This document shows positions 12,797-24,569 of a stretch of 64,000 nt of DNA, in pieces. The position numbers and the translations under genes were made by a program. The notes beneath the pieces were generated by a model. That model did no database searches. It saw only the letters and a list, made by a program, of their open reading frames with translations, and was not told the DNA's origin. Position 1 is the stretch's first letter, and each line of letters starts with the position of its first letter. This DNA is from Blasia pusilla (Eukaryota > Marchantiophyta > Marchantiopsida > Blasiales), in the NCBI GenBank assembly GCA_050084515.1, contig CM114271.1, positions 27,342,001 through 27,406,000 on the forward strand, in the 5' to 3' direction.

Positions 12797-13734
12797 CTTC
12801 TCTGATGCATTATATTTTATTTCTCAACTTTAGGTGATTGTCCTTACTCAAATACTTGGAATTCTCATTATTCCGTATATGTATCTTCTTCGTAGGCATG
12901 TTGGCATCTCTTTAAGTTTAGTCTACATGATGAACTTCCAAGTATCGTACAATTAGCAGTCCATCTTCCGAAACAACAATTAGTCTACTTCAATGATGTT
13001 GACGCTCTTGGAGATATTTTGCAACTAAAAAGAGAGACAACATTGACCCAATGGTTTGCAACCAATCTATCTGACTCCAGTGCTCGACAATATCTATACA
13101 TAGATTTTCCTTTTTATTATTGTTGGAGTAACAAGAGATGGATTCGTAGCATACAAAAACAAAATGGTTGTGGCCATCACATTGGTCGCTTATACCTTAC
13201 TCGTCCAGGTAAATGCTCACAACTTCTTTGTATATAATTTCTTTTATTTTTCACCTCTAAAGCAATGTATCTATATGTTGGGATAAACTCATTTAGTTTA
13301 ATTCCTCATAGGTGAAGGAGAACGTCATTGATTGAGATTACTTCTCCATCATGTTCAAGGAGCAACTACGTATGAATGTTTGAGAAGTGTTAATGGGGTA
13401 TTATGTCCAACATTCAAGGAGGCTTCTATCCAATTGGTACTTCTTGAGGATGATAGGGTTTAGGGTACAGGTTCTTCATTTCGTCGCCTATTTGCAATTA
13501 TTCTAGCGTGCAACACACTTGCTCAACCTACAACAATTTGGAGTCAATTCTTCGTTCCAATGGTAGAAGATCTCTTATATGACCGGCGTCTGGTAGTAAT
13601 TCATTAATACCCTTGCATCATTTTTTTCATTCCTAATAATATCTTCTAGTGAGCATTCAAAAGTCTAACCAATTTTGGGTTATCATCCTATTTTGTAGAA
13701 AACTCGAATTCCTAATCTTCCCGTTAAAGATGTT

Positions 13735-15475
13735 ATGGTTAATATTGCATTTTTAGAAGTCCATTATTATTTACAAGATCAAGGAAAAAGACTGTGTGAC
13801 TTTCCAGACATGCCCCAACGTGACTTCCAACGACTTCAATCAAATTCATATTTGGAGGAACAAGAGCTATTGTATGATACGGAAGAACTATTTGAAGAAG
13901 TGCAATTGGGAGAAGCGTGTCAAAATGAAGGACAACGTATTATTTGGGATGCTATATATGATGAGCTTGATAAAATATGCTTGGATCTCCACCATCTCCA
14001 AAAGTTGTTTTCATCGATAACCGAGGTGGAACGGGAAAAACATTTTTATATAATCTTCTTCTTGCAAGTGTAAGGAGTGCAAGAGGTATAGCTTTGGCTA
14101 TGGCGTCATATGGAATAGTTGCTCTACTGTTAGACGAAGGACGTATTGCACATTCGCGATTCAAAATCCCCATCAATCTTCATGAGAGCTCTACTTGCAA
14201 ATAAGTGTCAATTCTGGTGATGTACAAATTTCAATTTCCCCCAATTTTGGTGGCACAAGTTATAATTTACTCCCCTTTCTTATTGTAGTTTATCAGTTAA
14301 TAGTGATGGAGCGCGCTTAATCCGTGATGCAATGCTTATTATATGGGACGAAGCTCCTATGGCTCATCGTCACGCATTTGATGCTGTAAATCAAAATTTA
14401 CAAGATATTATGGGAGTTATTTATGATGAACATCGACAATTACCAATTGGTGGAAAACTTATGGTATTTGGTGATGATTTTTGTCAAGTGTTGCTTGTTG
14501 TTTGTCATGGGGATCGGCCGCAAATCATCCAAGCCACCATAAAGAGGTCATCTCTTTGGTCTAATATAAAAGTTATGAAGTTGACTACAAACGTGCGAGT
14601 TCAAAGGTTGGAAAATCACTTGCGTAGTGAACAACAAGCTTTTGCTGATTGGTTATTATAAGTGGAAGAGGGTCGTGTACCTTTGCATCCACATTTGGGA
14701 GAAGACTTTATACAATTACCATATGAAATTATTACTAGAAGTAAAAAGATATGTGATCTTATTGATTTGATATATGAAAATTTTCCATCCGAATTCAATG
14801 ACATTGATTTCTTGAGAGATACAAAAATTTTGACCCTAAGAAATAAATATGTAGATGACATAAATGCAAGCATAATGTTGCGGTTTCCATGAGAGGTAAT
14901 CCCTTTAACTTTTATAAAAGATTTATTCAATTAAAAGTTTGGATATTAATATTACCTTTTCTTACAAACTCATTATATTTTGTGTACAGGAGCAAGTTTA
15001 CCTCGGCGTTGACTTTATTCCAAACAAGGGGATGATTCATATATATCCAACTGAATTTTTGAACACATGCTTGCCTTCAGGTTTTCCTCCGCATCGATTG
15101 TGTTTGAAGATTGGGGCACCAATCATGTTGTTACGAAACATGAATGGAACACATGATGATTCTTGGATTTATGCAACATTGCATAGATGCTGAAATTATC
15201 ACATGGAAGAATATTGGAGATCAAATTTTTGTTCCACATATCTCAATGATTGCATCAGATTTCAGGTTTGCCATTTGATTTACGTAGGTTTCAATTCCCT
15301 ATTTGACCGGATTTTGCTATGACTATCAATAAGTCCCAAGGTTAAACTTTGCAAAAGGTGGACATTTACTTGCCTACTCCAGTATTTTCTCATGGCCAAT
15401 TGTATGTAGCATTATTTAGAGTAGGGAAGAGAAGTTCTATCCACATTACAATTGGAAGCGATGAACATTAAAATA
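13735..15475 (+). pseudogene. Helitron Pif1-like helicase region, broken
   Basis: The C-terminal module of Helitron proteins is a superfamily 1B DNA helicase that unwinds the transposing strand. Seen in order are a lead-in (13,735-13,985), Walker A GGTGKTFLYN (about 14,020-14,050), Walker B IIWDEAPM (about 14,338-14,361), GDDFCQVL where GGDFRQVLP is usual, FLNTCLPSGFPPHRLCLKIGAP (about 15,057-15,120), and the late motif MTINKSQG followed by PVFSHGQLYVALFRVG (about 15,320-15,425). Frames change at about 13,985, stops fall at about 14,660, 15,193 and 15,345, and intron-like AT-rich gaps separate blocks at 14,205-14,290 and 14,893-14,990. It is an old inactivated copy. Confidence 0.82.
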
Positions 15476-15490
15476 AGGAAGGTGACTATA

Positions 15491-18400
15491 CACAGAATGT
15501 AGTGTAAGTAATGCGGTCGCGCACTCGTGTTATGTCGGGCATTGTGATTCACGAGCAGGACCACTAAGAGTACAGAGTGAGAAGACCTAAGAATTTAAGT
15601 TACGTGACGTCCCCGGTGTAGAGACACTAAAGAGTATGAATATCTCATACTAATTGTAACAGGTATATAAATCGAGCTCTATGAAGATTTTGATCGCCGC
15701 GCAAGCACACAACATTGCATCAACGCCTCAAGCCGTTTCATTCTTATTAAGAATGGATAGGGTGTGATTGCATTTCAGTAAGGGGACACTATATTTGCGT
15801 TCTCACTGCCGCCATATTACTTGGCAGCATATGACATGCAGCCAAGGCTTGCATTGTGCAGTGTGCGAACATAGCCTGCACATGGGCAACGTCCACGGCC
15901 TATCGCTATTCTCTGCGCAAGAATTCACATAGGGCGTCTCTTTTACATAGCATAAAATCTAACATAACTTACCATCTCGAACTCAAGTTCTCCGTGACAA
16001 CAGTGCTTTATGTCTGCACTACACTTGCACCATGTGCGGGTAGTTTCACTGAATGTGTTTTGACAAGTGTGTGAGTAAAATGTGGGAACAACCCTATTGC
16101 TACCTCTTTTCCTATCAACAAGAGGATCATGTGACTTACGTGTCCAAGGCATGCTATCCACTCTTCCATCTATACAGATTATATCTAGATGACGACCTCC
16201 CTTCAATATTTAAGGCACGCTCTAGAACTTCTACAAGCAAACTAAATAGAAAAGCCATATGTTCCTAAAGCATTCCGTGGATTCATGTCTGCATTTTTTA
16301 GTGTACTTGGTAGTACCGGTATATCGAAGAACCATACCCCCTTACAGTCTCAAATGTGCCTCACTGTTTGAGGGTAATTGTTTGGACTTTTCACAATGTA
16401 CAATTGCTTACCATTACGTTGCCACCACCACATGCCATCCAGGTTAGAAGCTAAGCTCCTTATTAAGTTCCTATGATCGAAACATGCATGCGGCCATTGA
16501 TCTCTTTGCCAAGGGATGATGATACCATAGCTACAATACTTCATACCATATTGTAGTTGTATGGTCTAAGCTAGTACCATTCTACTATATCGTTTTTCAT
16601 AGCATAACCTTGTGCCAACTAGTCATCTTTGCCTTAGTTCGTTCTTGTCAACGACATCTTTTAAATAAGTATATAAATATATATGAAATATGGGGGAAAA
16701 TTGGTGCTACATCTCTTGTTGCCAACAAAGGGGACCACATGACCTGCACGCCATGAGCACATTGTCCATCCTTCCATCCATGAGAATTATGTCCATCTGA
16801 GGATCTCCTTCTCACACTTAGCCTCATGAAACAACTCGGCTTATAAAGTAGAGGCAATTGTGCACATTTCCTTGATCCGCCATCGACGAATAGTTTGACA
16901 CCCAAAGAGTAATGCTACTCTCCTGACTTTATTGTGCCTCCAACTATTTATTAATTGTTAAGCAATATTTTCTATCTTGAACCCAGTGTGCAATCAGCCG
17001 TGCCATGGTCAAAGCTACAAGAACCAAGGTGATGGAAGGTAGGAGACCTCTCAATCTATCAAGATTAAGATTCTATAGGGCATGTACAAGAGCTAGGGTA
17101 GCCATTAGCACATACTACTACAGAGACTTGTGAGCATGGTATAGCGATGTATACATGAACTACAAACACTTTGGGATAGTAAGCACATGAGATGTTGTGG
17201 ATTCTATGGAGAAGTCTTATATAATACTAGCCAATTAAGGATGGTGTTGTTAACTGCATATTTTTATCCACCTTATGTATTTTTTAATGGCTATATGCTC
17301 CAAGACATCATACCAACTCTCAAAAAGTTTTATGTCTGTTAGCATTGCACAAATATTGGTAGTAAGACTACCCATAATGTCTACATGGCCCCTGATTACA
17401 TGAGGGATCTGTTGGAACTGAGTCCACTTCATCTACAACTCGAGTCCCTTGCAGACTTCCGTATGGGCATCAAGACCAAATATAATGAGTTCCATCCGGG
17501 ATTTTTCCATGTGGACTCACTAATTGATTGTCCGCTCATAGGCTGGAATGTGCAACCCTCCTCTCTTGTGGATCCATATTACCTATACAAACAAGTAAGA
17601 AGCATGTTATTTGTAAACCTTTGTGTCAATGAACTCTACTCACACTACATGCCACTATTTGAGTTACCGAGCCCTACATGCGGAGTGGTGGTGTTACCAT
17701 CATGATATGTCGATGCTATCTTGAAGGAATCTTAGGAAAAGGGACAACTTATGCACAATATGGCAGCCAACCCTTACAGTGCAAAGCTGAATGTTATACA
17801 GGAAGAACATTATAACCTTCCTATGAAAAGAAAATTGTTCTACAATATCTTTCATAACGGAAGCATCTTCCTCAAGGATAGTACACATTGTCGAGAATGG
17901 TTTCTTAGTGATAAGAATGGTGTGCTCCTTGACACAAGGATCACTATTGAAATCGTGATATTTATTTTTCTATTCCCACACCCAAGGGGTTATTTTATTG
18001 GGAGTTCATCATTTGTTGAGCGAGTGCAAATTTGTTCCCTCGTACATAGCTACTCCATGAATCCGAGATGGAAAGGGAAAGAATCTCATATAGCTCGATT
18101 CACGCGTTGATGTAGATTACAAGGATATGATGTAGAGGAAACAATTGACTCCTCTTACACATGACAAACAACCTGCCATGGATAATAACAACCTTTCCGA
18201 TCGGGAGAGAAACACTAGCAAGCATAAAGGAAATAAAACCCATTAACAAAACACATCCTGAACGCGAATTTGCACAAGACCTAGAGCCAAAATACGGACT
18301 AGGTAACAACTAAAAAAGTCATGCCACACGAGAGATAGTGGCACAGATGTGAACCGCAGGTCTATCGGACAGTTAGAGATACCTAGTTAAGACGTCATTT

Positions 18401-18730
18401 GGGCGTCACGTGGATAGGTGTAGCGAGCTTAAAAAAAAGGATGCAGATTGAGTCATATGGAAGAGGGATCATAAACCGCTCCCACATACATAGGTCGTAA
18501 TAAGAATCTATCTATAATAGAAAATCAAGTTTGTTTCAGCAATGAGTAGCACGTAAGTGGAACGACCATTCGAAAAAATTCACTTAACGAATCCATGATT
18601 CAAGTAGTTTCTAATCGGTCCAATGTCTCACACTCTACCTGGATACTACCACTATGGATAGCCAAGTCTATGGCTCATTCATATATATACTTCTCCCACT
18701 TAAAACATACATAGCCCTACCCTTCATTCA
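15491..18730. other. Unassigned AT-rich tract, probably old transposon debris
   Basis: There is no convincing gene. Two diverged copies of one segment are present, at about 16,080-16,215 and 16,690-16,815. On the minus strand both read as a phrase of the type D-I-x-x-x-D-G-R-x-D, followed by Arg/Lys-Ser and a hydrophobic stretch; I do not recognise it. Open frames at 17,385-17,705 and 17,751-18,110 are short and unrelated to known families. Confidence 0.3.
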
Positions 18731-19577
18731 TCTATACTATTATTGGAGAGTGCCTCTTCATTATGGCCACAACTTAGAGCCCGTATTTTGCGATTCCCTC
18801 TCAAAGTGCGTGTAGAACCCAATATTTTTTGCAGTCGCATCACAATGCTTAAACGGATCCATACCATGGCATGGAGAAATATTAGTGGATGAATAATCTT
18901 TAGGGTTAGGTTTTCAATGTGTTAGCCGTCACTCTATATTCGCCCTCATGTTGCACGGGTTTGTATTGATTTGTTCTTGTACCACCGACGGACATGGCGG
19001 GAGTTGGGCTTCTTGTATTGAATCATCTATATAGAAAACTCCTTTTTACTTATTGCTGAACCGTTATGTAGCCCATCGTTGCACTCTAGATCGGGTTAAC
19101 TATTATGGCATTTGTACTATTGCTTCACCGTCATTTGTATGTGGTTTATTGTATGTAAACATTGAACCCTAGTTTTGATATAACATCTGTTTGGTTGTTC
19201 AATGGCAGTAGTTGAACTCCTCTGTATTGTAGCATTTCAGTGTATTTTTTTCATCACTAGAGACGTGATAGGTCGTTCAACTATTGTTCAACCAGGATGG
19301 CCCTCAAAGGATGTTGTCACAATGTTGTATTCATCTCCTTAGTAGTATAGTGTCTCCCCGGTTTGTATTGAAGACTAGATCTGGAATTGCTAGAACATTG
19401 GAATTTTAATCTAAATCAAACTTTGTACATTTTTAAAATTTTTGTATATTATGGGGTTTATTTTGTATAGTTCGATTCTCTAACCAACCCATAAGTTTGT
19501 ATTCGTACTGTGAACTTATTCGTATTGCATTTTGCTTTTTATTAATAAGATCCCATCTTTTGGGGTTGCCATACTAG
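18731..19577 (+). mobile_element. Candidate non-autonomous Helitron
   Basis: The element begins TCTATACTATTATTGGAGAG, which matches the terminus at 6115 for its first 13 bases and resembles it beyond, and is preceded by A. A possible 3' end is CTAG at 19,574-19,577 followed by T, giving the A/T flanks that Helitrons require. The stem upstream of that CTAG (CCC..GGG) is weak, so the right end is uncertain. It has no coding capacity. A second start-like word, TCTATATAG, occurs inside at 19,026. Confidence 0.4.
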
Positions 19578-19612
19578 TTCGTTTGACACATGTCTTTTTA
19601 GTCAATATAATA

Positions 19613-19924
19613 GGGGGGTGTCAAAGATCACCTCGGATAGAATCGCCCGGGTGAGGGTGTCAGGCCCGGGACTAGCCTCTATTTTAATCCGGAAGAAGAG
19701 GGGGGCGGCAGGTTTGGAGGGAGACCCATTGAAGAGTCCGATACTGCAAACCTTCGTATTTATGACCAGGAAGTGCAAGGAAACAGAAAGAGTGGGGAAT
19801 TCTGAGTTTCCCGGGAACACCAAACGGGTAATTGAGGAGCTACCCGTTCATGAGGCGGCAAAAACTCCGGTGGGCCCATTCCGGGTGTCAAAGATCCCCC
19901 TATTGGGAGATCTTTGACACCCCC
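19613..19924. mobile_element. Foldback MITE with GGGGGTGTCAAAGATC inverted ends
   Basis: The ends are 16-bp perfect inverted repeats: GGGGGTGTCAAAGATC at 19,614-19,629 and its complement at 19,909-19,924. TA flanks both sides (19,611-19,612 and 19,925-19,926), which may be a TA target duplication. A third copy of the terminus (19,883-19,896) faces the right end across a 12-base loop and forms a 14-bp perfect hairpin. A 99-codon open frame fills the element but looks like a by-product of its GC-rich composition. Confidence 0.7.
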
Positions 19925-20497
19925 TAAGAACTCCAATAGGATCAATAGGATTGCTAATACTTAGTTATACATCCGTGCATGTAGTGCTTTCGTGTGTTAT
20001 ATTTGTACTTACATTTTGCACAATAGCTTTGCAACAGGCCGAAAACGTACTTACGTGTAGAAACCTACCTTTTTTATGGTGTGTTCATAATTTCACTCAA
20101 ATAACTCAATGAAAGCAGTTTTTGCTTTATAAGGTATCGGCTACCTTGCCATCTCAATTTACGGCCGTTTAGGACCCTAAATTAGGGAAATTAGACTGTC
20201 GTTGACGTATGACACATAAAACGGAGTCAGCTCTATATAGTCCCGGTATCCACTGGAGGCTTCCGGAGAGGCACGTCGCTGCGCGTCCCTACGTTCCCTC
20301 GTCTTCCGATGTGCTGCGGCTCAACAGACCGCTGCATTTAAGGCCCTGCTAGTGTCAGCAGACTAACTGTGCGAACTTAGCGGAGTTAGAGAGTGCCTAA
20401 AGGCTCCTTTGCACGCCAGACGATCGTGCCCTTTCCCGGTTGAAGTCCAGTTTAGAGGCGGCGCTCACTGCCAAATTTTGCGATGAACGGACGTCGT

Positions 20498-20550
20498 GTT
20501 GGCTTTAGATCTACTGTAGGATGCGCCCCTACAGTAGATCTACCGCCAAC
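20498..20550. repeat. Strong hairpin, 6 + 14 bp stem
   Basis: GTTGGC, a three-base bulge and AGATCTACTGTAGG pair with CCTACAGTAGATCT, a three-base bulge and GCCAAC across the 7-base loop ATGCGCC. It lies just left of the MULE insertion. It could be a terminator-like or small-RNA-forming structure or the core of a small foldback element. Confidence 0.6.
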
Positions 20551-20706
20551 TTCGCGCATTTTGAGGCGCGTGTGACGTGCGCTGTTGCTTCGTCTGGTCT
20601 GATCGTGACTTGTAAGGCTAACGGTTCAAAACGCGATTGTTAGCCCCCACTGGAGTCATCCGATTCGCTTCATTTGACATGCGGAACTAGCTACTTCATC
20701 CTTTCC

Positions 20707-20715
20707 GGTCATTAG
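20707..20715. repeat. MULE target-site duplication, left copy (GGTCATTAG)
   Basis: The nine bases GGTCATTAG directly precede the left inverted end and recur directly after the right inverted end at 32,546-32,554. Nine base pairs is the characteristic Mutator duplication length. Confidence 0.85.
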
Positions 20716-20832
20716 CGAAGCCCATACTTTGTCCCGGAATCGCATTCAAGGCGCGTAGGGTAGCGCCTACCTCGAGCTGGGTCGGGCCCAGGGTTCGGGT
20801 GCCCCTAGACGGGGAGGTCGCGACGGAGGATT
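20716..20832 (+). repeat. MULE left terminal inverted repeat
   Basis: This matches the reverse complement of 32,405-32,545 with small indels. The best conserved core runs from GAAGCCCATACTTTG through CTACCTCGAGCTGGGTCGGG, and the similarity ends near GGTCGCGACGGAGGA. It probably holds transposase binding sites and promoter signals. Confidence 0.8.
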
Positions 20833-20949
20833 CGTAGGTCGCGACGGACACCGTGTCCGTCGCGACACGGCGCGAAACGGACGGACGGCCCCCATCCCGT
20901 CCGTTGGAGGGACGAGACGGCGTCGACGTGGGGTTAGGGTTCTCCGTCG

Positions 20950-21690
20950 GTGTCGGAGCTCGCTCGGTCCGCTCTCTCTGCTCTCGTTCCCTTGCTCTCG
21001 TTCGGTCCGCTCTCGTTCGCTCTCGTTCTTGCTCGGTCCGCTCTCTCTGCTCTCGTTCGGTCCGCTCTCTCTGCTGTCGTTCGAACGCTCTCGTTCCCTT
21101 GCTCTCTGGTCGGATCTCCGCTCGGCTGTCGTTCGTCCGCTCTCTCTGCTCTCGTTTGCTCAGCGAACCTCGGCTCTCGTTCCCTTGCTCTCTGGTCGGA
21201 TCTCCGCTCCGCTCTCTCTGGTCGGATCTCCGCTCGGCTCTCGTTCGTCCGCTCTCTCTGCTCTCGTTCGGTCCGCTCTCGTTCGCTCTCGTTCTTGCTC
21301 GGTCCGCTCTCGTTCGGTCCGCTCTCTCTGCGATCGTTCAACGCTCTCGTTTTGCTCTCTGGTCGGATCTCCGCTGATCGTTAAATCCGCTCTCCCGCTC
21401 TTCGCGTTCGCTCAGCGAACCTCGGCTCGTTCCCTTGCTCTGGTCGGATCTCGCTCGGCTCTCGTTTCGTCCGCTCTCTCTGCTCTCGTTCGCTCAGCAA
21501 ACCTCGGCTCTCGTTCCCTTGCTCTCTGGTCGGATCTCCGCTCCGCTCTCTCTGCTCGGATCTCCGCTCGGCTCTCGTTCGTCCGCTCTCTCTGCTCTCG
21601 TTCGCTCAGCGAACCTCGGCTCTCGTTCGTCCGCTCGGGTGTCGCTCGGATCTCTCGGCTCTCTCTCGGTTCCCTTGCTCGATTGATTCT
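20950..21690. repeat. MULE subterminal minisatellite, GCTCTCGTTCG/CGGATCTCCGCTCGG units
   Basis: The tract repeats short words (TCCGCTCTCTCTGCTCTCG, TCTGGTCGGATCTCCGCTC, GCTCAGCGAACCTCGG) in nested order; longer units of about 80-100 bases recur several times. Both strands stay open over hundreds of codons because of this composition (Ser/Leu/Arg-rich on plus, Arg/Glu-rich on minus). I treat those frames as artefacts. Confidence 0.75.
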
Positions 21691-21699
21691 CTCCGAGTT

Positions 21700-21833
21700 C
21701 CTGCCACTTCCAAGCAAGCAAGCAGCTCCCAAGTTAGAAAGAATGCCACCGAGCCGAAGCTGGCGATTTCCATCGGGCTGGCGACAACCATCGGCATCCA
21801 TATAGGATTGATTCGCGAGCAGGTAAATGATCC
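21700..21833. repeat. Direct repeat A, second copy at 22,635-22,773
   Basis: A segment of about 130 bases starting CTGCCACTTCCAAGCAAG and ending GCAGGTAAATGATCCCAC recurs nearly identically at 22,635-22,773. Both copies end in GCAGGTAAAT, which resembles a splice donor, so each could be a duplicated leader exon of the downstream plus-strand region. Confidence 0.7.
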
Positions 21834-21990
21834 CACCATTCCTTCCTTCCATCCATCCGTCGGTTCGTGGGCCGAGGAGTTGAGGCAAACCCCGAAAGTG
21901 GTCAAAAAGGTCCTCCATTCCGCTGGGAAATTGTTGTCATACTTTTTGATGTGTTTCCCTTTCCTTGCCTTTCCCACGGATTCCATTTAA

Positions 21991-22620
21991 GGGCCGTGCT
22001 CGGATCTCCGCTCTCGTGAGCTCACCTCTGCTTGGTTCTCCACTCTCTCTGCTCGGCTTCCGCTCTCTCTACTCGGCTTCGTTCCGCTCTCTCTACTAGG
22101 CTCACCTCTGCTCGCTCTCTCCGCTCTCTCTGCCCAGCTCATGCGCTCTCTCCGGTCCTGTTGATTCACCTTTCCTTGCCTTTCCCATGGATTCCAGTTA
22201 AGGGCCGTGCTCGGATCTCCGCTCTTGTGAGCTCACCCGCTCGGTTCTCCACTCTCTCGCTCGGCTTCCGCTCTCTCTGCTTGGCTTCGTTCCGCTCTCT
22301 CTGCTAGGCTCACCTCTGCTCGCTCTCTCCGCTCTCTCTGCTCAGCTCATGCGCTCTCTCCGGTCCTATTGATTCACCTTTCCTTGCCTTTCCCATGGAT
22401 TCCAGTTCAGGGCCGTGCTCGGATCTCCGCTCTTGTGAGCTCACCTCTGCTCGGTTCTCCACTCTCTCTGCTCGGCTTCCGCTCTCTCTGCTCGGCTTCG
22501 TTCCGCTCTCTCTGCTAGGCTCACCTCTGCTCGCTCTCTCCGCTCTCTCTGCTCAGCTCATGCGCTCTCTCCGGTCCTGTTGATTCACCTCTGCTCGGCT
22601 TCCGCTCTCTCTGCTCTCGT
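21991..22620. repeat. Three tandem copies of a unit of about 210 bp
   Basis: Units start at GGGCCGTGCTCGGATCTCC at 21,991, 22,202 and 22,410 (periods 211 and 208). Each carries internal TCTCTCTGCTCGGCTTC words, and the junctions hold CTTTCCCATGGATTCCAGTT. This is a higher-order version of the neighbouring minisatellite. Confidence 0.75.
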
Positions 22621-22634
22621 TCCCTTGCTCGATT

Positions 22635-22773
22635 GATTCTCTCTCCTGCCACTTCCAAGCAAGAAAGTAGCTCCCAAGTTAGAAAGAATGCCACCGAGCT
22701 GGCGATTTCCATCGGGCTGGCGACAACCATCGGCATCCATATAGGATTGATTCGCGAGCAGGTAAATGATCCC
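22635..22773. repeat. Direct repeat A, second copy
   Basis: This is the near-identical partner of 21,700-21,833, separated from it by the 210-bp unit array. It lies immediately before the plus-strand coding region of the MULE. Confidence 0.7.
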
Positions 22774-23278
22774 ACTTGAACTTCTTCTTTCATCAAATTA
22801 GGTCCGTTGAGGCTTACGAGGTTTTTCGCTGAATAGGGTTTACTTTTCTTTCACATCAATGTGTGCATCAATTGTCTAGGCTCATAATATTTCTGCTCCT
22901 TCGTGAATTCTGGAAACAAGCTACTAGCAATTCGGACCATCTTGGATTAGGATAAATCATATTTAGATTGTAGCAGCCCATGCACAGGAAGGATGGCCCT
23001 TCTTTAGTGTACAGGAATGCCATATCGTTGTTTGTGAGTGGTGTAGGTTACTTGCAAGTAGGAAACATCATCTCTGGGAAATTTTTTATGACATGATGCT
23101 TCTTGAATTTATTCTTATTTCGAGGGTTCTCATAAGCTTGTTGAATTCTGCTTGTTTTTGGTATTGTGTAGGTTTGAAGGTCATTAGTAACATTGGAAGT
23201 CTGCCATCGACAATTACGTTTTCAGAGCTAGTAGGGGAGGTAGGTTTAAAGCCACCAAGGACAAAGACATTAGGGCCA

Positions 23279-24010
23279 TGTCAGGTCAGCCGATGTTTTT
23301 AGATGCCAAGGGCTTGCGGTTGTTGGGAATTCAGGTCAACAAACCTGAAAACGTGACAAGTCTTCTATCAGGGAACCAGGGCAATCTTCAGACATGGGTC
23401 AGCCCCATAGTACATAGCAGTTCTAGTTCAGATTTTTTTCTAGCTGATATTGTGTGCAAGCGCTTGCATCCTCACTCCAAATTGTATTTGGATGAGTGGA
23501 TTGTCTTAGGGTTTCCGTTGGAAACTTATAAGTGTCTAGAACAGGCACCGATACATGCTGGATTTAATGTTGCATTCTCACCCAAGGCCCGGTTGGTGGG
23601 GGACCATGTATGGTTAGACTCTTACTTCGAAGAAGAAGGACAAACTGAATTTCTAGTGGTGGAAAACCAGGGGAGGTAAGATGAATGTTGTCCGAATTAA
23701 GGACATTAAACATTTGATGGGGGCATCCAAACAGAACATGCTTGCCAAGATTGTTTGTACAATCCGGTTGAAGAGGAGAGTGTCCACCTCTGAGGAGAAG
23801 GACCCTGTTCCTTGGGTTATCGGAGTTACTCCTAAAAATATCTACCTTATCGACCAGACTGATGTGGATGACAAAGCACCGATTGGGAATGAGCACATTT
23901 CAGATTTGTCCGAAGTACTAAATTTCAATACCCCTTCTGAATTTATCCCGGGGTATTCCTCGGAACCTTGTTTCCTTCTGGAATTGTTTGTTTTACGGAG
24001 TTTAGCGTGA
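23279..24010 (+). CDS. Unrecognised coding region in the MULE, part 1 (two frames)
   Basis: Two consecutive open stretches, 23,279-23,679 and 23,681-24,010, have protein-like composition. The first contains LYLDEWIVLGFPLETYK and HVWLDSYFEEEGQTEFLVV; the second contains NMLAKIVCTIRLKRRV and PWVIGVTPKNIYLIDQTDV. They are in different frames and may be exons joined by an intron or one exon with a frameshift. I do not recognise the family. The region is on the strand opposite the transposase and lies within the TIRs, so it is either an accessory gene of the MULE or captured host sequence. Confidence 0.4.
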
Positions 24011-24569
24011 TTACATTTGCGGTATTTACATGGTACACTTGAGTTCCTCATGCATGTATGTTATTCCCCGTTGGCAAGGCTAACCAATTCGAGTCTTTGT
24101 CGTCTTGTGTTTGGCAGGTAGTTGGGGCTCCTCAAGACCTTGATCACGTGGGCCATGTTAGGTTTAGGGTAGAAGTAGGTTTTCTTATGTTTGTATGCGT
24201 TCACACATTTACATATTTCGGATTCTTTGGGATGTTCATACAGATTCTTAGTGTGTAATCAGTATGAAGTAGACATTCTGTCAACTTCTCAGATATAGAT
24301 GACCGGTGACAACAGAGAAATCTGCGTTTGGCTAAAGTATTATAGCCAAAACCAGAATTTTCTGGGATGGAATTTGAGGATATGTATCCTACAAATTTTG
24401 GTAGGAGCTTGGGGTATGGATGCGAGAGGAATTATGTGTCTACATTCTAGAGACAGAATTCTAGCTTACATTTTTGCTTTCATTTTTAGAAGTAAGTGTT
24501 CAAATTCCAACTTTGCATTCCACTTTAAATTCTAGCTATGCTTGTATCTGTTGGTGTGTTTACATGTGA

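Larger units (their letters stand above)
6115..15490 (+). mobile_element. Decayed autonomous Helitron (rolling-circle transposon), 3' end not fixed
   Basis: The 5' end is placed at TCTATACTATTATGGG, which fits the plant Helitron start consensus (TCTMTAYTA) and is preceded by A, as expected for insertion between A and T. Downstream in the same orientation lie a Helitron-like N/Rep region (10.6-12.8 kb) and a Pif1-type helicase (13.7-15.5 kb), the order known for autonomous plant Helitrons. The right end given here is only the end of helicase homology. I could not find a convincing hairpin followed by CTRR-T; CTAAG at about 15,565 after a loose CTCGTG/CACGAG inverted repeat is the nearest candidate. 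The terminus and the coding part may belong to different insertions. Confidence 0.6.

Noticed and set aside
15520-15570. CTCGTG...CACGAG inverted repeat followed by CTAAG as the Helitron 3' end
   Set aside because: The loop of about 20 bases is too long and the next base is G; it was kept only as a possibility in the element note.
20853-21918. Long overlapping open frames on both strands (up to 258 codons)
   Set aside because: They arise from CTCTCG minisatellite units that lack stops in several frames. Their Ser/Leu/Arg or Arg/Glu composition is that of the repeat.
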